64,000 nucleotides of DNA, from assembly GCA_020636225.1 (NCBI GenBank), contig JACJYI010000007.1, positions 248,001-312,000 on the forward strand. Reading direction: 5' to 3'. A program made the position numbers and the translations under genes. Within the stretch, counting starts at the first letter, position 1, and the number at the start of each line of letters is the position of its first letter. The stretch comes from Lewinellaceae bacterium (GTDB lineage Bacteria > Bacteroidota > Bacteroidia > Chitinophagales > Saprospiraceae). Positions 33,595 to 41,777 of this stretch are shown here, one piece after another. Below the pieces are notes generated by a model. That model was given only the letters and a program-made list of their open reading frames with translations, had not been told where the DNA came from and ran no database searches.

Positions 33595-35460
33595 TTACCT
33601 GCCTACCCCCATGTTCCGGGCCTGTTGCAGGTCCTGCTGTGCTTCGGCTGACCGACCCAGCCCTTCCAGGGCCCTTGCCCGTTGCTGGTAGTACAACCCT
33701 TCGGTATTCTTCAATCGAATTGCCGTATTGAAATCCTCCAGCGCCAATTCGTATTTCCCCAGGTTGGTCCTGACCACGCCGCGTTCATAGATGATATCCG
33801 GATCATTGGGTTTGTATTTCAGGTACTCGGTATGGTCCTGCTCCGCTTTGGGGAAATCCTGGGTCGAGATATAGATCAGAGAGCGATTGAGGTAACCGTT
33901 GGCATTATCCGGATCCAGTTCCAGGCCTTTATTCACGTCCGCCAGGGCCGCTTGCAGGTTGCCCATCATGCCGTGCACAGCGGCCCGGTTGATGTACAGT
34001 TCACCCAGCTCCGGATCCAGCTCGATCCCACGGGAATAGTCGGCCAGCGCTTCCTTGACCTTGCCCTGGTCAAAAAAGAGCTTGCCCCGGCTGTTGTAGG
34101 TGTTGGCCTTTTCCTTCAGCTCCAGGGAGCGATTGTAATCCACGATGGCCCGGTCATAGTCCTTCAATTCGCGGAAATAGCGGGCCCGGTTATTATATGG
34201 CGTATTCACATTGGTGTAGTACTTCAGCACATGGGTCCAGAGTGTCCCACCGTTGGCCCACACCTTGTTCTGCTGGAAGGTCAGGATGGCCAGGACCGCC
34301 AGCCAACTCCAGACCACGCCCTTCACTGCCCCGGCATAGCGCGGCTGACCCATCCATTCCCGGATGAAGCTCAACAGCATGAAGATCAAACCCAGATACG
34401 GGATATAGGTGAAGCGGTCAGCCAGATATCCCTGCCCGGCAGCCAGGATCTGCAGGAGGAACATGACATTGAACGTAAAGAATGCAATACCGAACACATA
34501 GGCCCGACGATCCTGTTTCCACCACCGATAGAACAGGTAACCGACGATGAGGATACCGATGGGGGAGGCATAGAAGTATCCCGGGATCTCGGCCTCATAG
34601 GGATAGAGCGGCGACATCCGGTAGGGCACCAGGAATTTGACCAGATACAGGGAGTAGCTGTACATGCCCACCATCAAGCGTTCAATCAAGCTGTAATTGG
34701 TGGCATCCTCCAGGGATTCATTGGCCGACAGCATGTAGACGCCAAGCAGACCAACAGCCAGAGACAGCAGGAAATAGGGCCATTTCTCGAGCACCAGACC
34801 CAATTTGAGCGGCCGACGACGAAGATAATCCACGCAAAGCATGCTGAGGGGAAGGGTCACCGCCTGGATCTTGCTGAGCAGGGAAAGGGCAAACAGGACC
34901 AGGATCAGGAGCACCAGTTTCGGCGCCTTGCGATCCTTGTCGAGATACCGGATATAGGTCAGCAGCGCCCCGAGATAGAACGCCCCGAACAGCACATCTT
35001 TGCGCTCGGTGATCCAGGCCACCGACTCGACCCGCATCGGGTGAATGCCGAAGATCAGGGCACCGATAAACGCCAGCATGGCATTCATCCCCAACCCTTC
35101 AAGGATGCGATAAACCAGGAACACACAGATCATGTGCAGGATTAGGTTGTTCACATGGAAGACGGTCGGGTTGAGGCCGAACAGATGTTTCTCGATGGCG
35201 AAGGTGAGAATGGTCAGCGGGTTGTAGTTGCCGATCACATCCGAGGTGAAGATCCCCTTGATCGCGGCCCAGTTGAAGGCCGTCAGATTGGGGTTTTCCA
35301 GGATGTTCACATCATCGTCCCAGTTGACAAAATCATTGCCAAGGCTGTTGAAAAAGACCACCATGGTGATCGCGACGGCGATCCATGGCAACCATTTCTC
35401 GATGCCGTTCCGGGCTACGGTAGGCTGTTTTCCTCTGGTTCCCTTCTTCGATTTGGCCAT
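33595..35460 (-). CDS. TMTC-like GT-C membrane protein with C-terminal TPRs
   Basis: A 621-residue inner-membrane protein. Residues ~20-400 contain about ten hydrophobic segments with the hallmarks of the DUF1736/TMTC-type GT-C fold: NDFVNWDDDVNILENPNL in the first loop (acidic catalytic-type residues), HPMRVESVAWITERKDVLFG, and ADRFTYIPYLG. About residues 430-610 hold five TPR units (YNNRARYFRELKDYDRAIVD, AYINRAAV-like, GYLNRSLIYISTQDFPKAEQ, EGLYYQQRARALEGLGRSAE). In eukaryotes this architecture performs O-mannosylation; in bacteria the acceptor is unknown. The start carries a basic cytosolic tail (MAKSKKGTRGKQ). Confidence 0.85.
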   Translation of the reverse strand: MAKSKKGTRGKQPTVARNGIEKWLPWIAVAITMVVFFNSLGNDFVNWDDDVNILENPNLTAFNWAAIKGIFTSDVIGNYNPLTILTFAIEKHLFGLNPTVFHVNNLILHMICVFLVYRILEGLGMNAMLAFIGALIFGIHPMRVESVAWITERKDVLFGAFYLGALLTYIRYLDKDRKAPKLVLLILVLFALSLLSKIQAVTLPLSMLCVDYLRRRPLKLGLVLEKWPYFLLSLAVGLLGVYMLSANESLEDATNYSLIERLMVGMYSYSLYLVKFLVPYRMSPLYPYEAEIPGYFYASPIGILIVGYLFYRWWKQDRRAYVFGIAFFTFNVMFLLQILAAGQGYLADRFTYIPYLGLIFMLLSFIREWMGQPRYAGAVKGVVWSWLAVLAILTFQQNKVWANGGTLWTHVLKYYTNVNTPYNNRARYFRELKDYDRAIVDYNRSLELKEKANTYNSRGKLFFDQGKVKEALADYSRGIELDPELGELYINRAAVHGMMGNLQAALADVNKGLELDPDNANGYLNRSLIYISTQDFPKAEQDHTEYLKYKPNDPDIIYERGVVRTNLGKYELALEDFNTAIRLKNTEGLYYQQRARALEGLGRSAEAQQDLQQARNMGVGR

Positions 35461-35604
35461 AATGATTGGTTTTGGGTGGATATGACTTCTCTTTCAGACA
35501 AAATTCAGGCCTGTTTCATCCCGCGGGGACAGACAAGGCGGTGTTCGGACGCTAAAATAGGAAGAAGCCATCCAACCGTGAGACAGTCCGTACTTTTGAT
35601 GACG

Positions 35605-36900
35605 ATGACAGTATTCGGTTTCCTCCGTCGTCCTGCCTTACACGCCCTGCTGGGTCAGCGACCCATGTACCGCTGGGCCTGGCGATCGGTGTTCGCCCTG
35701 GTGGCGATCGCCATCCTGGCAGACGTCCTGGCCGGGTCAAAGCCCCTGTATTGCCAGTATCAGGGTCAGCACCATGCACCGGTCCTGGAGTCGTGGTTCG
35801 CCCGGCAGGGATGGATCAGCTGGCCTGAGGAATTTCACCGGAACACCTGGCAGGACCTCACCTATACCCGGGCCATTTTCCCTCCGGTTCCCTATTCGCC
35901 AGGCGACCTGGACCTCCCGGATGGGCAGCGTCTTGGACCATTTGCCGTTCAGCCCGGCAAGAGTTGGCGCAACCGACACTGGCTGGGCACTGACCGCCTT
36001 GGCCGTGATGTGCTGGCGGGCATGATCCACGGCACCCGATCGGCATTGCTGGTGGGGTTGTTTGGCACCGGGCTGGCGCTGCTGATCGGTCTCTGGCTGG
36101 GTGGCCTGGCAGGTTATTATGGTGATGACCGGCTGCGAGCCGGATGGATGGCCTGGCTTTCGGCCATCCTGGGGGTGATCATCGGACTATTCTACAGCAT
36201 GCAAGGCTATTCCGCCATGATCCGGGCCGGGTGGGCCCCTGTCCCGGCGATCCTGGTGGCGTTGGCAGTTGGCCTGGGGATCCCCTGGTGCTTCATCCGA
36301 CTCGGCCGCTGGATGGATCGAATGGCGGGTGTACGACCCCGGCGGGCACCCCTCGACCTGATGATCATGCGAGGCGTGGAAGCCGTCCAGTCCTTACCCG
36401 GTATGCTGCTCCTGCTGGCCCTGATCCCCTTGTTCCATGCACCATCGATCTGGAACATCGTGTTGATCGTCGGACTGATCCGCTGGCCCGGGTTTGCCCG
36501 TTTTGTACGGGGTGAATTCCTGAAGATCCGGGAAATGCCCTACCTGGAGGCCGCCCAGCTGGCCGGTATCCCGCATCGGCGTATCCTGTGGCGGCACGCC
36601 ATGCCGAATGCCATTCCGCCCATTCTGGTTGTGGCCGCATTCGGCATCTCTTCCGGCGTGCTGATCGAAGCCTTCCTGTCCTTCCTGGGCTTGGGTGTTC
36701 CGGCCGATTCGGTGACCTGGGGCACGCTGCTCAACCAGGCCCGTGATCAATTCAGTGCCTGGTGGCTGGCCGTCTTTCCGGGAATGGGGATCTTTCTGAC
36801 GGTAACAGCATTCAATTTGCTCGGCGAAGCGTTCCAGGAGAGCCTGGACGAACGAAAGCCCTATCTGCCAGCCAGACTCAGGCGTTCCAAAACCAGGTAG
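35605..36900 (+). CDS. OppC/DppC-type ABC transporter permease
   Basis: A 431-residue inner-membrane permease of the dipeptide/oligopeptide ABC class. The BPD-transporter signature sits in LEAAQLAGIPHRRILWRHAM (EAA loop), and IEAFLSFLGLGVPADSVTWG is the OppC-type end. About six helices surround a long first periplasmic loop (residues ~40-140, GTDRLGRDVLAGMIHGTRSAL). No OppB, OppA or ATPase gene is adjacent, so the partner genes are elsewhere. An exact -7 box (TACTTTTG, 35591-35598) lies immediately before the ATGs at 35599 and 35605; the second fits a leaderless mRNA best and is reported. Confidence 0.88.
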   Translation: MTVFGFLRRPALHALLGQRPMYRWAWRSVFALVAIAILADVLAGSKPLYCQYQGQHHAPVLESWFARQGWISWPEEFHRNTWQDLTYTRAIFPPVPYSPGDLDLPDGQRLGPFAVQPGKSWRNRHWLGTDRLGRDVLAGMIHGTRSALLVGLFGTGLALLIGLWLGGLAGYYGDDRLRAGWMAWLSAILGVIIGLFYSMQGYSAMIRAGWAPVPAILVALAVGLGIPWCFIRLGRWMDRMAGVRPRRAPLDLMIMRGVEAVQSLPGMLLLLALIPLFHAPSIWNIVLIVGLIRWPGFARFVRGEFLKIREMPYLEAAQLAGIPHRRILWRHAMPNAIPPILVVAAFGISSGVLIEAFLSFLGLGVPADSVTWGTLLNQARDQFSAWWLAVFPGMGIFLTVTAFNLLGEAFQESLDERKPYLPARLRRSKTR

Positions 36901-36905
36901 TCGGT

Positions 36906-37124
36906 TCAGTATTTCTTCCTCATGTTCTTCGGAAAAAGATTGGATTTCCCCCGCTTGGAGGACATCTCCCCGTTCTTGTTCAACTTGACATTGTCGGCAT
37001 TGTCGTTCACCGGACAACCGGACTTGCTACTGCTGCAGGCAGGGGCAAAAAGGGTCGCTCCCAGGACGAATCCGAGCAGCAGACACCGGTAACGAAAGCC
37101 AAAAAACAAGCGATTGGTGGACAT
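36906..37124 (-). CDS. Small lipoprotein, hypothetical
   Basis: A 72-residue protein with a basic start, a hydrophobic run and a lipobox (LFAPACSSS), so it is probably a lipoprotein. The mature part is short and basic (KSGCPVNDNADNVKLNKNGE, RGKSNLFPKNMRKKY). The compact basic tail with RGKSNLFPK looks conserved in character, but I do not know the family. It is convergent with the permease gene, 5 nt apart. Confidence 0.6.
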   Translation of the reverse strand: MSTNRLFFGFRYRCLLLGFVLGATLFAPACSSSKSGCPVNDNADNVKLNKNGEMSSKRGKSNLFPKNMRKKY

Positions 37125-37226
37125 AATGGACTGTTTTCATCCCCTGATCAGGGTACATTTTGCATGTTAACGCCTCAGAAAGGGTGAAATTATGCCTTTT
37201 TTCACCGGAATATCGCAAAACCCTTG

Positions 37227-37254
37227 TTGAATCAGGGTTGTACAGCTATTTTTG
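37227..37254 (+). promoter_or_regulatory. Promoter of the HU gene: TTG-N17-TATTTTTG
   Basis: TTG at 37227-37229, a 17-nt spacer and TATTTTTG (37247-37254) form one of the best matches to the Bacteroidota sigma-A promoter in the window. The HU ATG follows 33 nt later. Confidence 0.7.
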
Positions 37255-37287
37255 CCCCGATTCGTTCACATTACTAAAATACCTCAA

Positions 37288-37560
37288 ATGAACAAAGGAG
37301 ATCTGATCAACAAGATCGCTGCCGATGCCAACATCACGAAAGCTCAGGCTGCCGACGCACTTGGTGCTGTTATCGATGGCGTAAGTGGTACACTGAAGGC
37401 AGGTGACAAAGTCACCCTGGTTGGCTTTGGTACATTCTCGATCAGCAAGCGAGAAGCTCGCACCGGTCGCAACCCTCAAACCGGCAAGTCTATCAAGATC
37501 GCTGCCAAGAATGTGGTGAAGTTCAAGCCTGGCAAAGAATTGGCTGACGAAGTCAACTAA
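37288..37560 (+). CDS. hup: HU-family DNA-binding protein
   Basis: A 90-residue nucleoid protein. The sequence MNKGDLINKIAADANITKAQ, then VTLVGFGTFSISKREARTGR with the beta-arm NPQTGKSIKIAA and KNVVKFKPGKELADEV, is a full-length canonical HU. The start at 37288 was chosen over the alternative TTG at 37252, which would add 12 residues overlapping the promoter. Strong promoter and terminator make it a monocistronic, probably highly expressed gene. Confidence 0.98.
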   Translation: MNKGDLINKIAADANITKAQAADALGAVIDGVSGTLKAGDKVTLVGFGTFSISKREARTGRNPQTGKSIKIAAKNVVKFKPGKELADEVN

Positions 37561-37580
37561 TATATTGTCATTGCAAACGC

Positions 37581-37612
37581 ACAAAAGGGCAGCCATGTGG
37601 CTGCCCTTTTGT
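37581..37612 (+). terminator. Rho-independent terminator of the HU gene
   Basis: AAAAGGGCAGCC and GGCTGCCCTTTT form a perfect 12-bp stem around ATGT; the outer AC/GT extends it to 14 bp. The T run follows inside the stem end. Confidence 0.85.
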
Positions 37613-37616
37613 CGTC

Positions 37617-37643
37617 TTGGCCCAACCAAAATTCCTACCTTTG
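37617..37643 (+). promoter_or_regulatory. Promoter of the transketolase genes: TTG-N16-TACCTTTG
   Basis: TTG at 37617-37619 and TACCTTTG at 37636-37643 are spaced as expected. The promoter begins 5 nt after the HU terminator, and the coding start is 27 nt downstream of the -7 box. Confidence 0.6.
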
Positions 37644-37670
37644 AGGCCCAACGAGAAACCCACCCCCCTC

Positions 37671-38513
37671 ATGAGTCAAATTGCGGATCTTCAACGCACA
37701 GCCAGCCAGGTGCGACGGGACATTGTCCGGATGGTATCCCAGGCAAAAAGCGGCCATCCCGGCGGATCATTGGGATGCGCCGACTTTCTCACCACCCTAT
37801 ACTTTCATACCATGGACCGCAAGGACGGATTCCAGATGGATGGCAAGGGTGAGGACATGTTCTTCCTCTCCAACGGACATATCTCGCCCGTATGGTACAG
37901 CGTGCTGGCCCGGAGTGGATATTTCCCTGTTGCCGAGCTGGGTACCTTCCGCCATATCAACAGCCGCCTCCAGGGCCACCCGACCACCCATGAGGGTCTG
38001 CCCGGCGTGCGGGTCGCGTCCGGCTCCCTCGGCCAGGGGATGAGCGTGGCCATCGGCGCTGCCCTGAGCAAGCGTCTTGATGGCGACCAGCACCTGGTCT
38101 ACTGCCTGACCGGCGACGGTGAACTGCAGGAGGGCCAGGTTTGGGAAGCCGCCCTCTTCGCCGCCCATCATCAGGTAGACAACCTGATCGTGACGGTCGA
38201 CTGGAACGGGCAGCAGATCGATGGTTCCACCGATGAGGTGATGTCCCTGCGCGACCTGCCCGCCAAATGGGCTGCCTTCGGCTGGGATGTCCTGCACATG
38301 AACGGAAATGACATGACGGATGTGGTGGCCGTGCTCGACCAGGCCAAGGCTCGTACCGGCAAGGGAAAACCGGTCGTCATCCTGATGAAGACAGAAATGG
38401 GATACGGGGTCGACTTCATGATGGGCTCCCACAAGTGGCATGGTATTGCCCCCAATGCCGAACAGACCGAAACCGCCCTGGCTCAACTGGCCGAAACCCT
38501 AGGAGACTATTGA
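37671..38513 (+). CDS. Transketolase N-terminal subunit (split transketolase)
   Basis: A 280-residue TPP-binding half of transketolase, active with the next gene in the non-oxidative pentose phosphate pathway. Landmarks are VSQAKSGHPGGSLGCADFLT, SNGHISPVWYS, GSLGQGMSVAIGAAL and LTGDGELQEGQVWEAALFAA (the GDGxxxEG metal-TPP site). The start 37671 was chosen over 37617 because the protein fold begins at IADLQRTASQVRR. The stop is 2 nt before the C-terminal subunit start. Confidence 0.95.
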   Translation: MSQIADLQRTASQVRRDIVRMVSQAKSGHPGGSLGCADFLTTLYFHTMDRKDGFQMDGKGEDMFFLSNGHISPVWYSVLARSGYFPVAELGTFRHINSRLQGHPTTHEGLPGVRVASGSLGQGMSVAIGAALSKRLDGDQHLVYCLTGDGELQEGQVWEAALFAAHHQVDNLIVTVDWNGQQIDGSTDEVMSLRDLPAKWAAFGWDVLHMNGNDMTDVVAVLDQAKARTGKGKPVVILMKTEMGYGVDFMMGSHKWHGIAPNAEQTETALAQLAETLGDY

Positions 38514-38515
38514 TC

Positions 38516-39502
38516 ATGGAGACACAAACCCAAACAGATACCCTTTTCGGCCGGTTTGCGGTCACTGGCAAACAGGCTACCCGCGATGGATTCGGCCTCG
38601 GCCTCTCCGCCGTCGGTGCGACCCATCCCCATGCCGTTGCCCTTTGTGCCGACCTGCTCGGATCCCTGAAGATGGATGACTTCGTCAAGCAGTGGCCGGA
38701 GCGCTTCTTCCAGACCGGTATTTCCGAAGCCAACATGATGGGCATCGCGGCCGGACTGGCTACCGGTGGCAAGATCCCCTTCACCGGCACATTTGCCAAT
38801 TTCAGCACGGGCCGGGTGTATGACCAGATCCGCCAGTCCATCGCCTACTCGCACAAGAACGTCAAGATCTGTGCTTCCCATGCCGGACTGACCCTCGGCG
38901 AGGATGGAGCCACGCACCAGATCCTCGAAGACATCGGCCTGATGAAGATGCTGCCGGGCATGACCGTGATCAACCCATGTGATGCCAACCAGACCAAGGC
39001 GGCGACCATCGCCATTGCGGATCACCATGGCCCGGTGTATCTCCGCTTCGGCCGACCCGGCTGGCCGGTGTTCATCCCGGCTGATGAACCCTTTGTCATA
39101 GGCAAGGCCTTGCCCATCAAGCGCGGGGAAGCCGTCTCCATCTTCGCCACCGGCCATCTGGTCTGGCAGGCCATGGAAGCAGTCAAGACCCTGGAGGCCC
39201 AGGGCATCTCCTGCGAACTGATCAATATCCACACCATCAAGCCGCTCGACGAAGCGGCCATTATCGAATCCGTTACCCGCACCGGCTGTGCCGTGAGCTG
39301 TGAAGAACACAATCGACTCGGCGGACTCGGCGACAGCATAGCCCAGACCCTGGCCCGTCATCGACCGGCTCCACAGGAGTATGTTGCCGTCGATGACAGT
39401 TTCGGCGAAAGCGGCAAACCGGAAGAACTCCTGGTCAAATACGGGCTCGCGCCCCAGGACATCGTCCAGGCCGTCCACCGCGCGATCAAACGCAAAGGCT
39501 AA
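38516..39502 (+). CDS. Transketolase C-terminal subunit (split transketolase)
   Basis: A 328-residue partner of the N-terminal subunit containing the pyrimidine-binding (PP) and C-terminal domains. FFQTGISEANMMGIAAGLA (with the catalytic-type Glu), SHAGLTLGEDGATHQILEDI, GEAVSIFATGHLVWQAMEA and EEHNRLGGLGDSIA are conserved. The split into two ORFs is common in Bacteroidota and is not a frameshift: both frames have their own start and spacing. The next gene (PLP enzyme) starts 7 nt after the stop, so the three form one operon. Confidence 0.95.
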   Translation: METQTQTDTLFGRFAVTGKQATRDGFGLGLSAVGATHPHAVALCADLLGSLKMDDFVKQWPERFFQTGISEANMMGIAAGLATGGKIPFTGTFANFSTGRVYDQIRQSIAYSHKNVKICASHAGLTLGEDGATHQILEDIGLMKMLPGMTVINPCDANQTKAATIAIADHHGPVYLRFGRPGWPVFIPADEPFVIGKALPIKRGEAVSIFATGHLVWQAMEAVKTLEAQGISCELINIHTIKPLDEAAIIESVTRTGCAVSCEEHNRLGGLGDSIAQTLARHRPAPQEYVAVDDSFGESGKPEELLVKYGLAPQDIVQAVHRAIKRKG

Positions 39503-39509
39503 TTCGCTT

Positions 39510-40655
39510 ATGAAATTCAACACCAAAGTCATTCACGCCGGTATCGAACCCGATCCGACGACCGGGGCCATCATGACCCCCATCTACCAGACCTCCACCT
39601 ATGTGCAAGCCGCTCCCGGCGATCACAAAGGCTATGAATATGCCCGCACCCAGAATCCTACCCGCCGGGTGCTCGAACAGAATCTCGCCGCCCTGGAGAA
39701 CGGGGCGGATGGCATCTGCTTCGGCTCCGGGCTGGCGGCCATGGATGCGGTGCTCAAATTGCTCAGATCCGGGGACGAGGTCATCTCCACCAACGACCTG
39801 TATGGAGGCTCCTACCGCCTGATCAAGAAGATCTTCGAGCCCTTCGGCCTGAAGTCGAAGTTCATCGACATGACCCGGATCGAGAATCTGGAGAAGGCCA
39901 TCAGCCCGGACACCAAACTGATCTGGATCGAGACGCCGACCAATCCGCTCCTCAACATTGTCGACATCAAGGCCGTGTGCGAGGTGGCCAGGGCCAAGGG
40001 GATCATGACCTGTGTGGACAATACCTTCGCCTCCCCCTACCTGCAGACGCCCCTGGACCTGGGTGCCGATCTGGTGCTCCATTCGGCCACCAAATACCTG
40101 GGTGGGCATTCCGATCTGGTGCTCGGTGCCATTGTCGCCAAGACCCAGGAGCTGGCAGACAAATTGCATTTCGTGCAGAATGCCTCCGGTGGCGTCTGTG
40201 GCCCGATGGACAGCTTCCTCGTCCTGCGCGGGATCAAGACCCTTCACCTGCGCGTGCAGCGCGCCTGTGAGAATGCCCGCCAGATCGCCGCTTTCCTGGA
40301 AGACCACCCCAAGGTCGGCCGGGTACTGCACCCCGGCTTGACAAGCCACCCCCAGCACGAACTGGCCGCCCGGCAGATGAAGGACTTTGGAGCCATGGTC
40401 TCCTTTGACCTCCTGGACGACAGCATGGAAAAAGCGACGACCGTCCTCAGTGGCACGCACCTGTTTTCTTTGGCCGAGTCATTGGGCGGTGTCGAATCCC
40501 TGATCGGCCACCCTTCATCGATGACCCATGCCTCCATCCCCCGGGAGGATCGCATCAAGAATGGCCTGACCGACAGCCTGATCCGGCTCAGTGTCGGCGT
40601 GGAGGACGTGGATGACCTGATCGCGGACCTGGCCGGCGCACTGGAGAAGGTGTAA
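39510..40655 (+). CDS. Cys/Met-metabolism PLP enzyme (cystathionine gamma-synthase/lyase family)
   Basis: A 381-residue fold-type I PLP enzyme of the trans-sulfuration group. It has the MTPIYQTSTYVQ start, YEYARTQNPTRR, ENGADGICFGSGLAA, IWIETPTNPLLNIVDI, and the lysine that binds PLP in LHSATKYLGGHSDLVLGA, ending RLSVGVEDVDDLI. It could be cystathionine gamma-synthase, gamma-lyase or methionine gamma-lyase; motif reading does not separate them. It lies 7 nt after transketolase and ends at a terminator 18 nt later. Confidence 0.92.
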   Translation: MKFNTKVIHAGIEPDPTTGAIMTPIYQTSTYVQAAPGDHKGYEYARTQNPTRRVLEQNLAALENGADGICFGSGLAAMDAVLKLLRSGDEVISTNDLYGGSYRLIKKIFEPFGLKSKFIDMTRIENLEKAISPDTKLIWIETPTNPLLNIVDIKAVCEVARAKGIMTCVDNTFASPYLQTPLDLGADLVLHSATKYLGGHSDLVLGAIVAKTQELADKLHFVQNASGGVCGPMDSFLVLRGIKTLHLRVQRACENARQIAAFLEDHPKVGRVLHPGLTSHPQHELAARQMKDFGAMVSFDLLDDSMEKATTVLSGTHLFSLAESLGGVESLIGHPSSMTHASIPREDRIKNGLTDSLIRLSVGVEDVDDLIADLAGALEKV

Positions 40656-40673
40656 CCAGCCATCACGATCTTG

Positions 40674-40705
40674 AAAAAGTCCAGCACCATTGGTGGGACT
40701 TTTTT
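40674..40705 (+). terminator. Rho-independent terminator of the transketolase operon
   Basis: AAAAAGTCC and GGACTTTTT pair, with an inner CACCA/TGGTG stem around a single T. The T run overlaps a TATTTTTG (40705-40712) that could serve radC. Confidence 0.8.
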
Positions 40706-40765
40706 ATTTTTGGGATGACCAACCTGCAGAGACAAGATCCTTGTTGACCTGATCCGTCCTGCAGT

Positions 40766-41467
40766 ATGGCAAACTACACCACTCCTCACCTTCCCATCAG
40801 CGCCTGGGCAGAAGATGACCGCCCCCGGGAGAAACTCCTCCTGAAAGGGGCATCTGCACTGTCCGATGCCGAACTCCTGGCCATCCTGATCGGGTCGGGT
40901 TCCCGCAACGAATCGGCCGTCAACCTGGCCCGGCGCATCCTGGAGCAATACCAGCAAAACCTCAATGATCTCGGACGTGCCTCCCTGGCCGACCTCACCG
41001 CCTTCAAGGGGATCGGCCAGGCCAAGGCCATCACCCTGCTGGCCGCCATGGAGGTCGGTCGGCGACGCCAGCACAGCGAAGCCCGGACATTGCCCGCCAT
41101 CCGTCATTCCGAGGATGCCTTCCGGTTGCTGCAGCCTTTGGTGGCCGATCTCGACCACGAGCAGTTCTGGCTCATCCTGCTCAACCGCGCCCACCAGGTG
41201 CTCCAGTTCGAGCGGGTCAGTGCCGGTGGTGTATCCGGTACAGTGGTAGACCCCAAGATCATCTTCCGCAAGGCCCTGCATGGCCAGGCGTCCTCCCTCA
41301 TCTTGTGCCACAATCATCCATCCGGGAACACCAAGCCGAGTCCCGCCGACCTGGAGATCACCAAGAAGCTCAAACTGGCTGGCCAGCACCTGGAGATCTC
41401 TGTGGTCGACCACCTCATCGTCACCCATCGGGGGTACTTCTCCTTTGCGGATGAGGGATTGATGTAG
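40766..41467 (+). CDS. radC: DNA repair protein RadC (JAMM/MPN+)
   Basis: A 233-residue protein. The N-terminal helix-hairpin-helix-like part (SDAELLAILIGSGSRNESAV, FKGIGQAKAITLLAAMEVGR) precedes the JAMM metal site LILCHNHPSGNTKPSPADLE, which is complete (HxH and the downstream D). Despite the name, its role in repair is unproven. Stand-alone after a terminator. Confidence 0.95.
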   Translation: MANYTTPHLPISAWAEDDRPREKLLLKGASALSDAELLAILIGSGSRNESAVNLARRILEQYQQNLNDLGRASLADLTAFKGIGQAKAITLLAAMEVGRRRQHSEARTLPAIRHSEDAFRLLQPLVADLDHEQFWLILLNRAHQVLQFERVSAGGVSGTVVDPKIIFRKALHGQASSLILCHNHPSGNTKPSPADLEITKKLKLAGQHLEISVVDHLIVTHRGYFSFADEGLM

Positions 41468-41777
41468 TCTGGAGGTGATGAGGGGAGGAGTTTGGAGGGG
41501 AGGAATAGAGGGGTCGAGGAGGCAATCGGAAGGCGGCGAACGCCGAATGCTGTACGCCAATCCCAAACAGAGGGGGTGGCATGGCAACGAACTCACGATA
41601 GAAAAAAGAAGAGGTCCAACCTGCCAGGTCGGGGGAGGGATGGCCTGTCTGCATCAGCGCAACTGGTCGAGATGTTGAGCAGGGAAGGAGAAAACATGCC
41701 TTCTGACCGCTGTTGCACGATCCTCCCAACAATCCGGCGATCCAGCCGTTTAGGATGTTCGTATCTTTGTTGACACT
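41468..41777 (+). other. Non-coding gap with purine-rich tract and -7 element
   Basis: No gene is supported in these 310 nt. 41470-41520 is a G/A tract (GGAGGTGATGAGGGGAGGAG) that is the reverse complement of the CTCATCACCTCC-type pyrimidine tract seen in the palindrome arrays at 55.6-56.8 and 62.5-63.4 kb. TATCTTTG at 41762-41769 is an exact -7 element 8 nt before the ABC exporter start. Confidence 0.5.

Noticed and set aside
33682..35145. 487-codon plus-strand frame opposite the GT-C/TPR gene
   Set aside because: Antisense shadow of an intact membrane protein gene.
38435..38516. Frameshift between the two transketolase frames
   Set aside because: Each half has its own start, the domain boundary coincides with the gene boundary, and split transketolase is common in this phylum.
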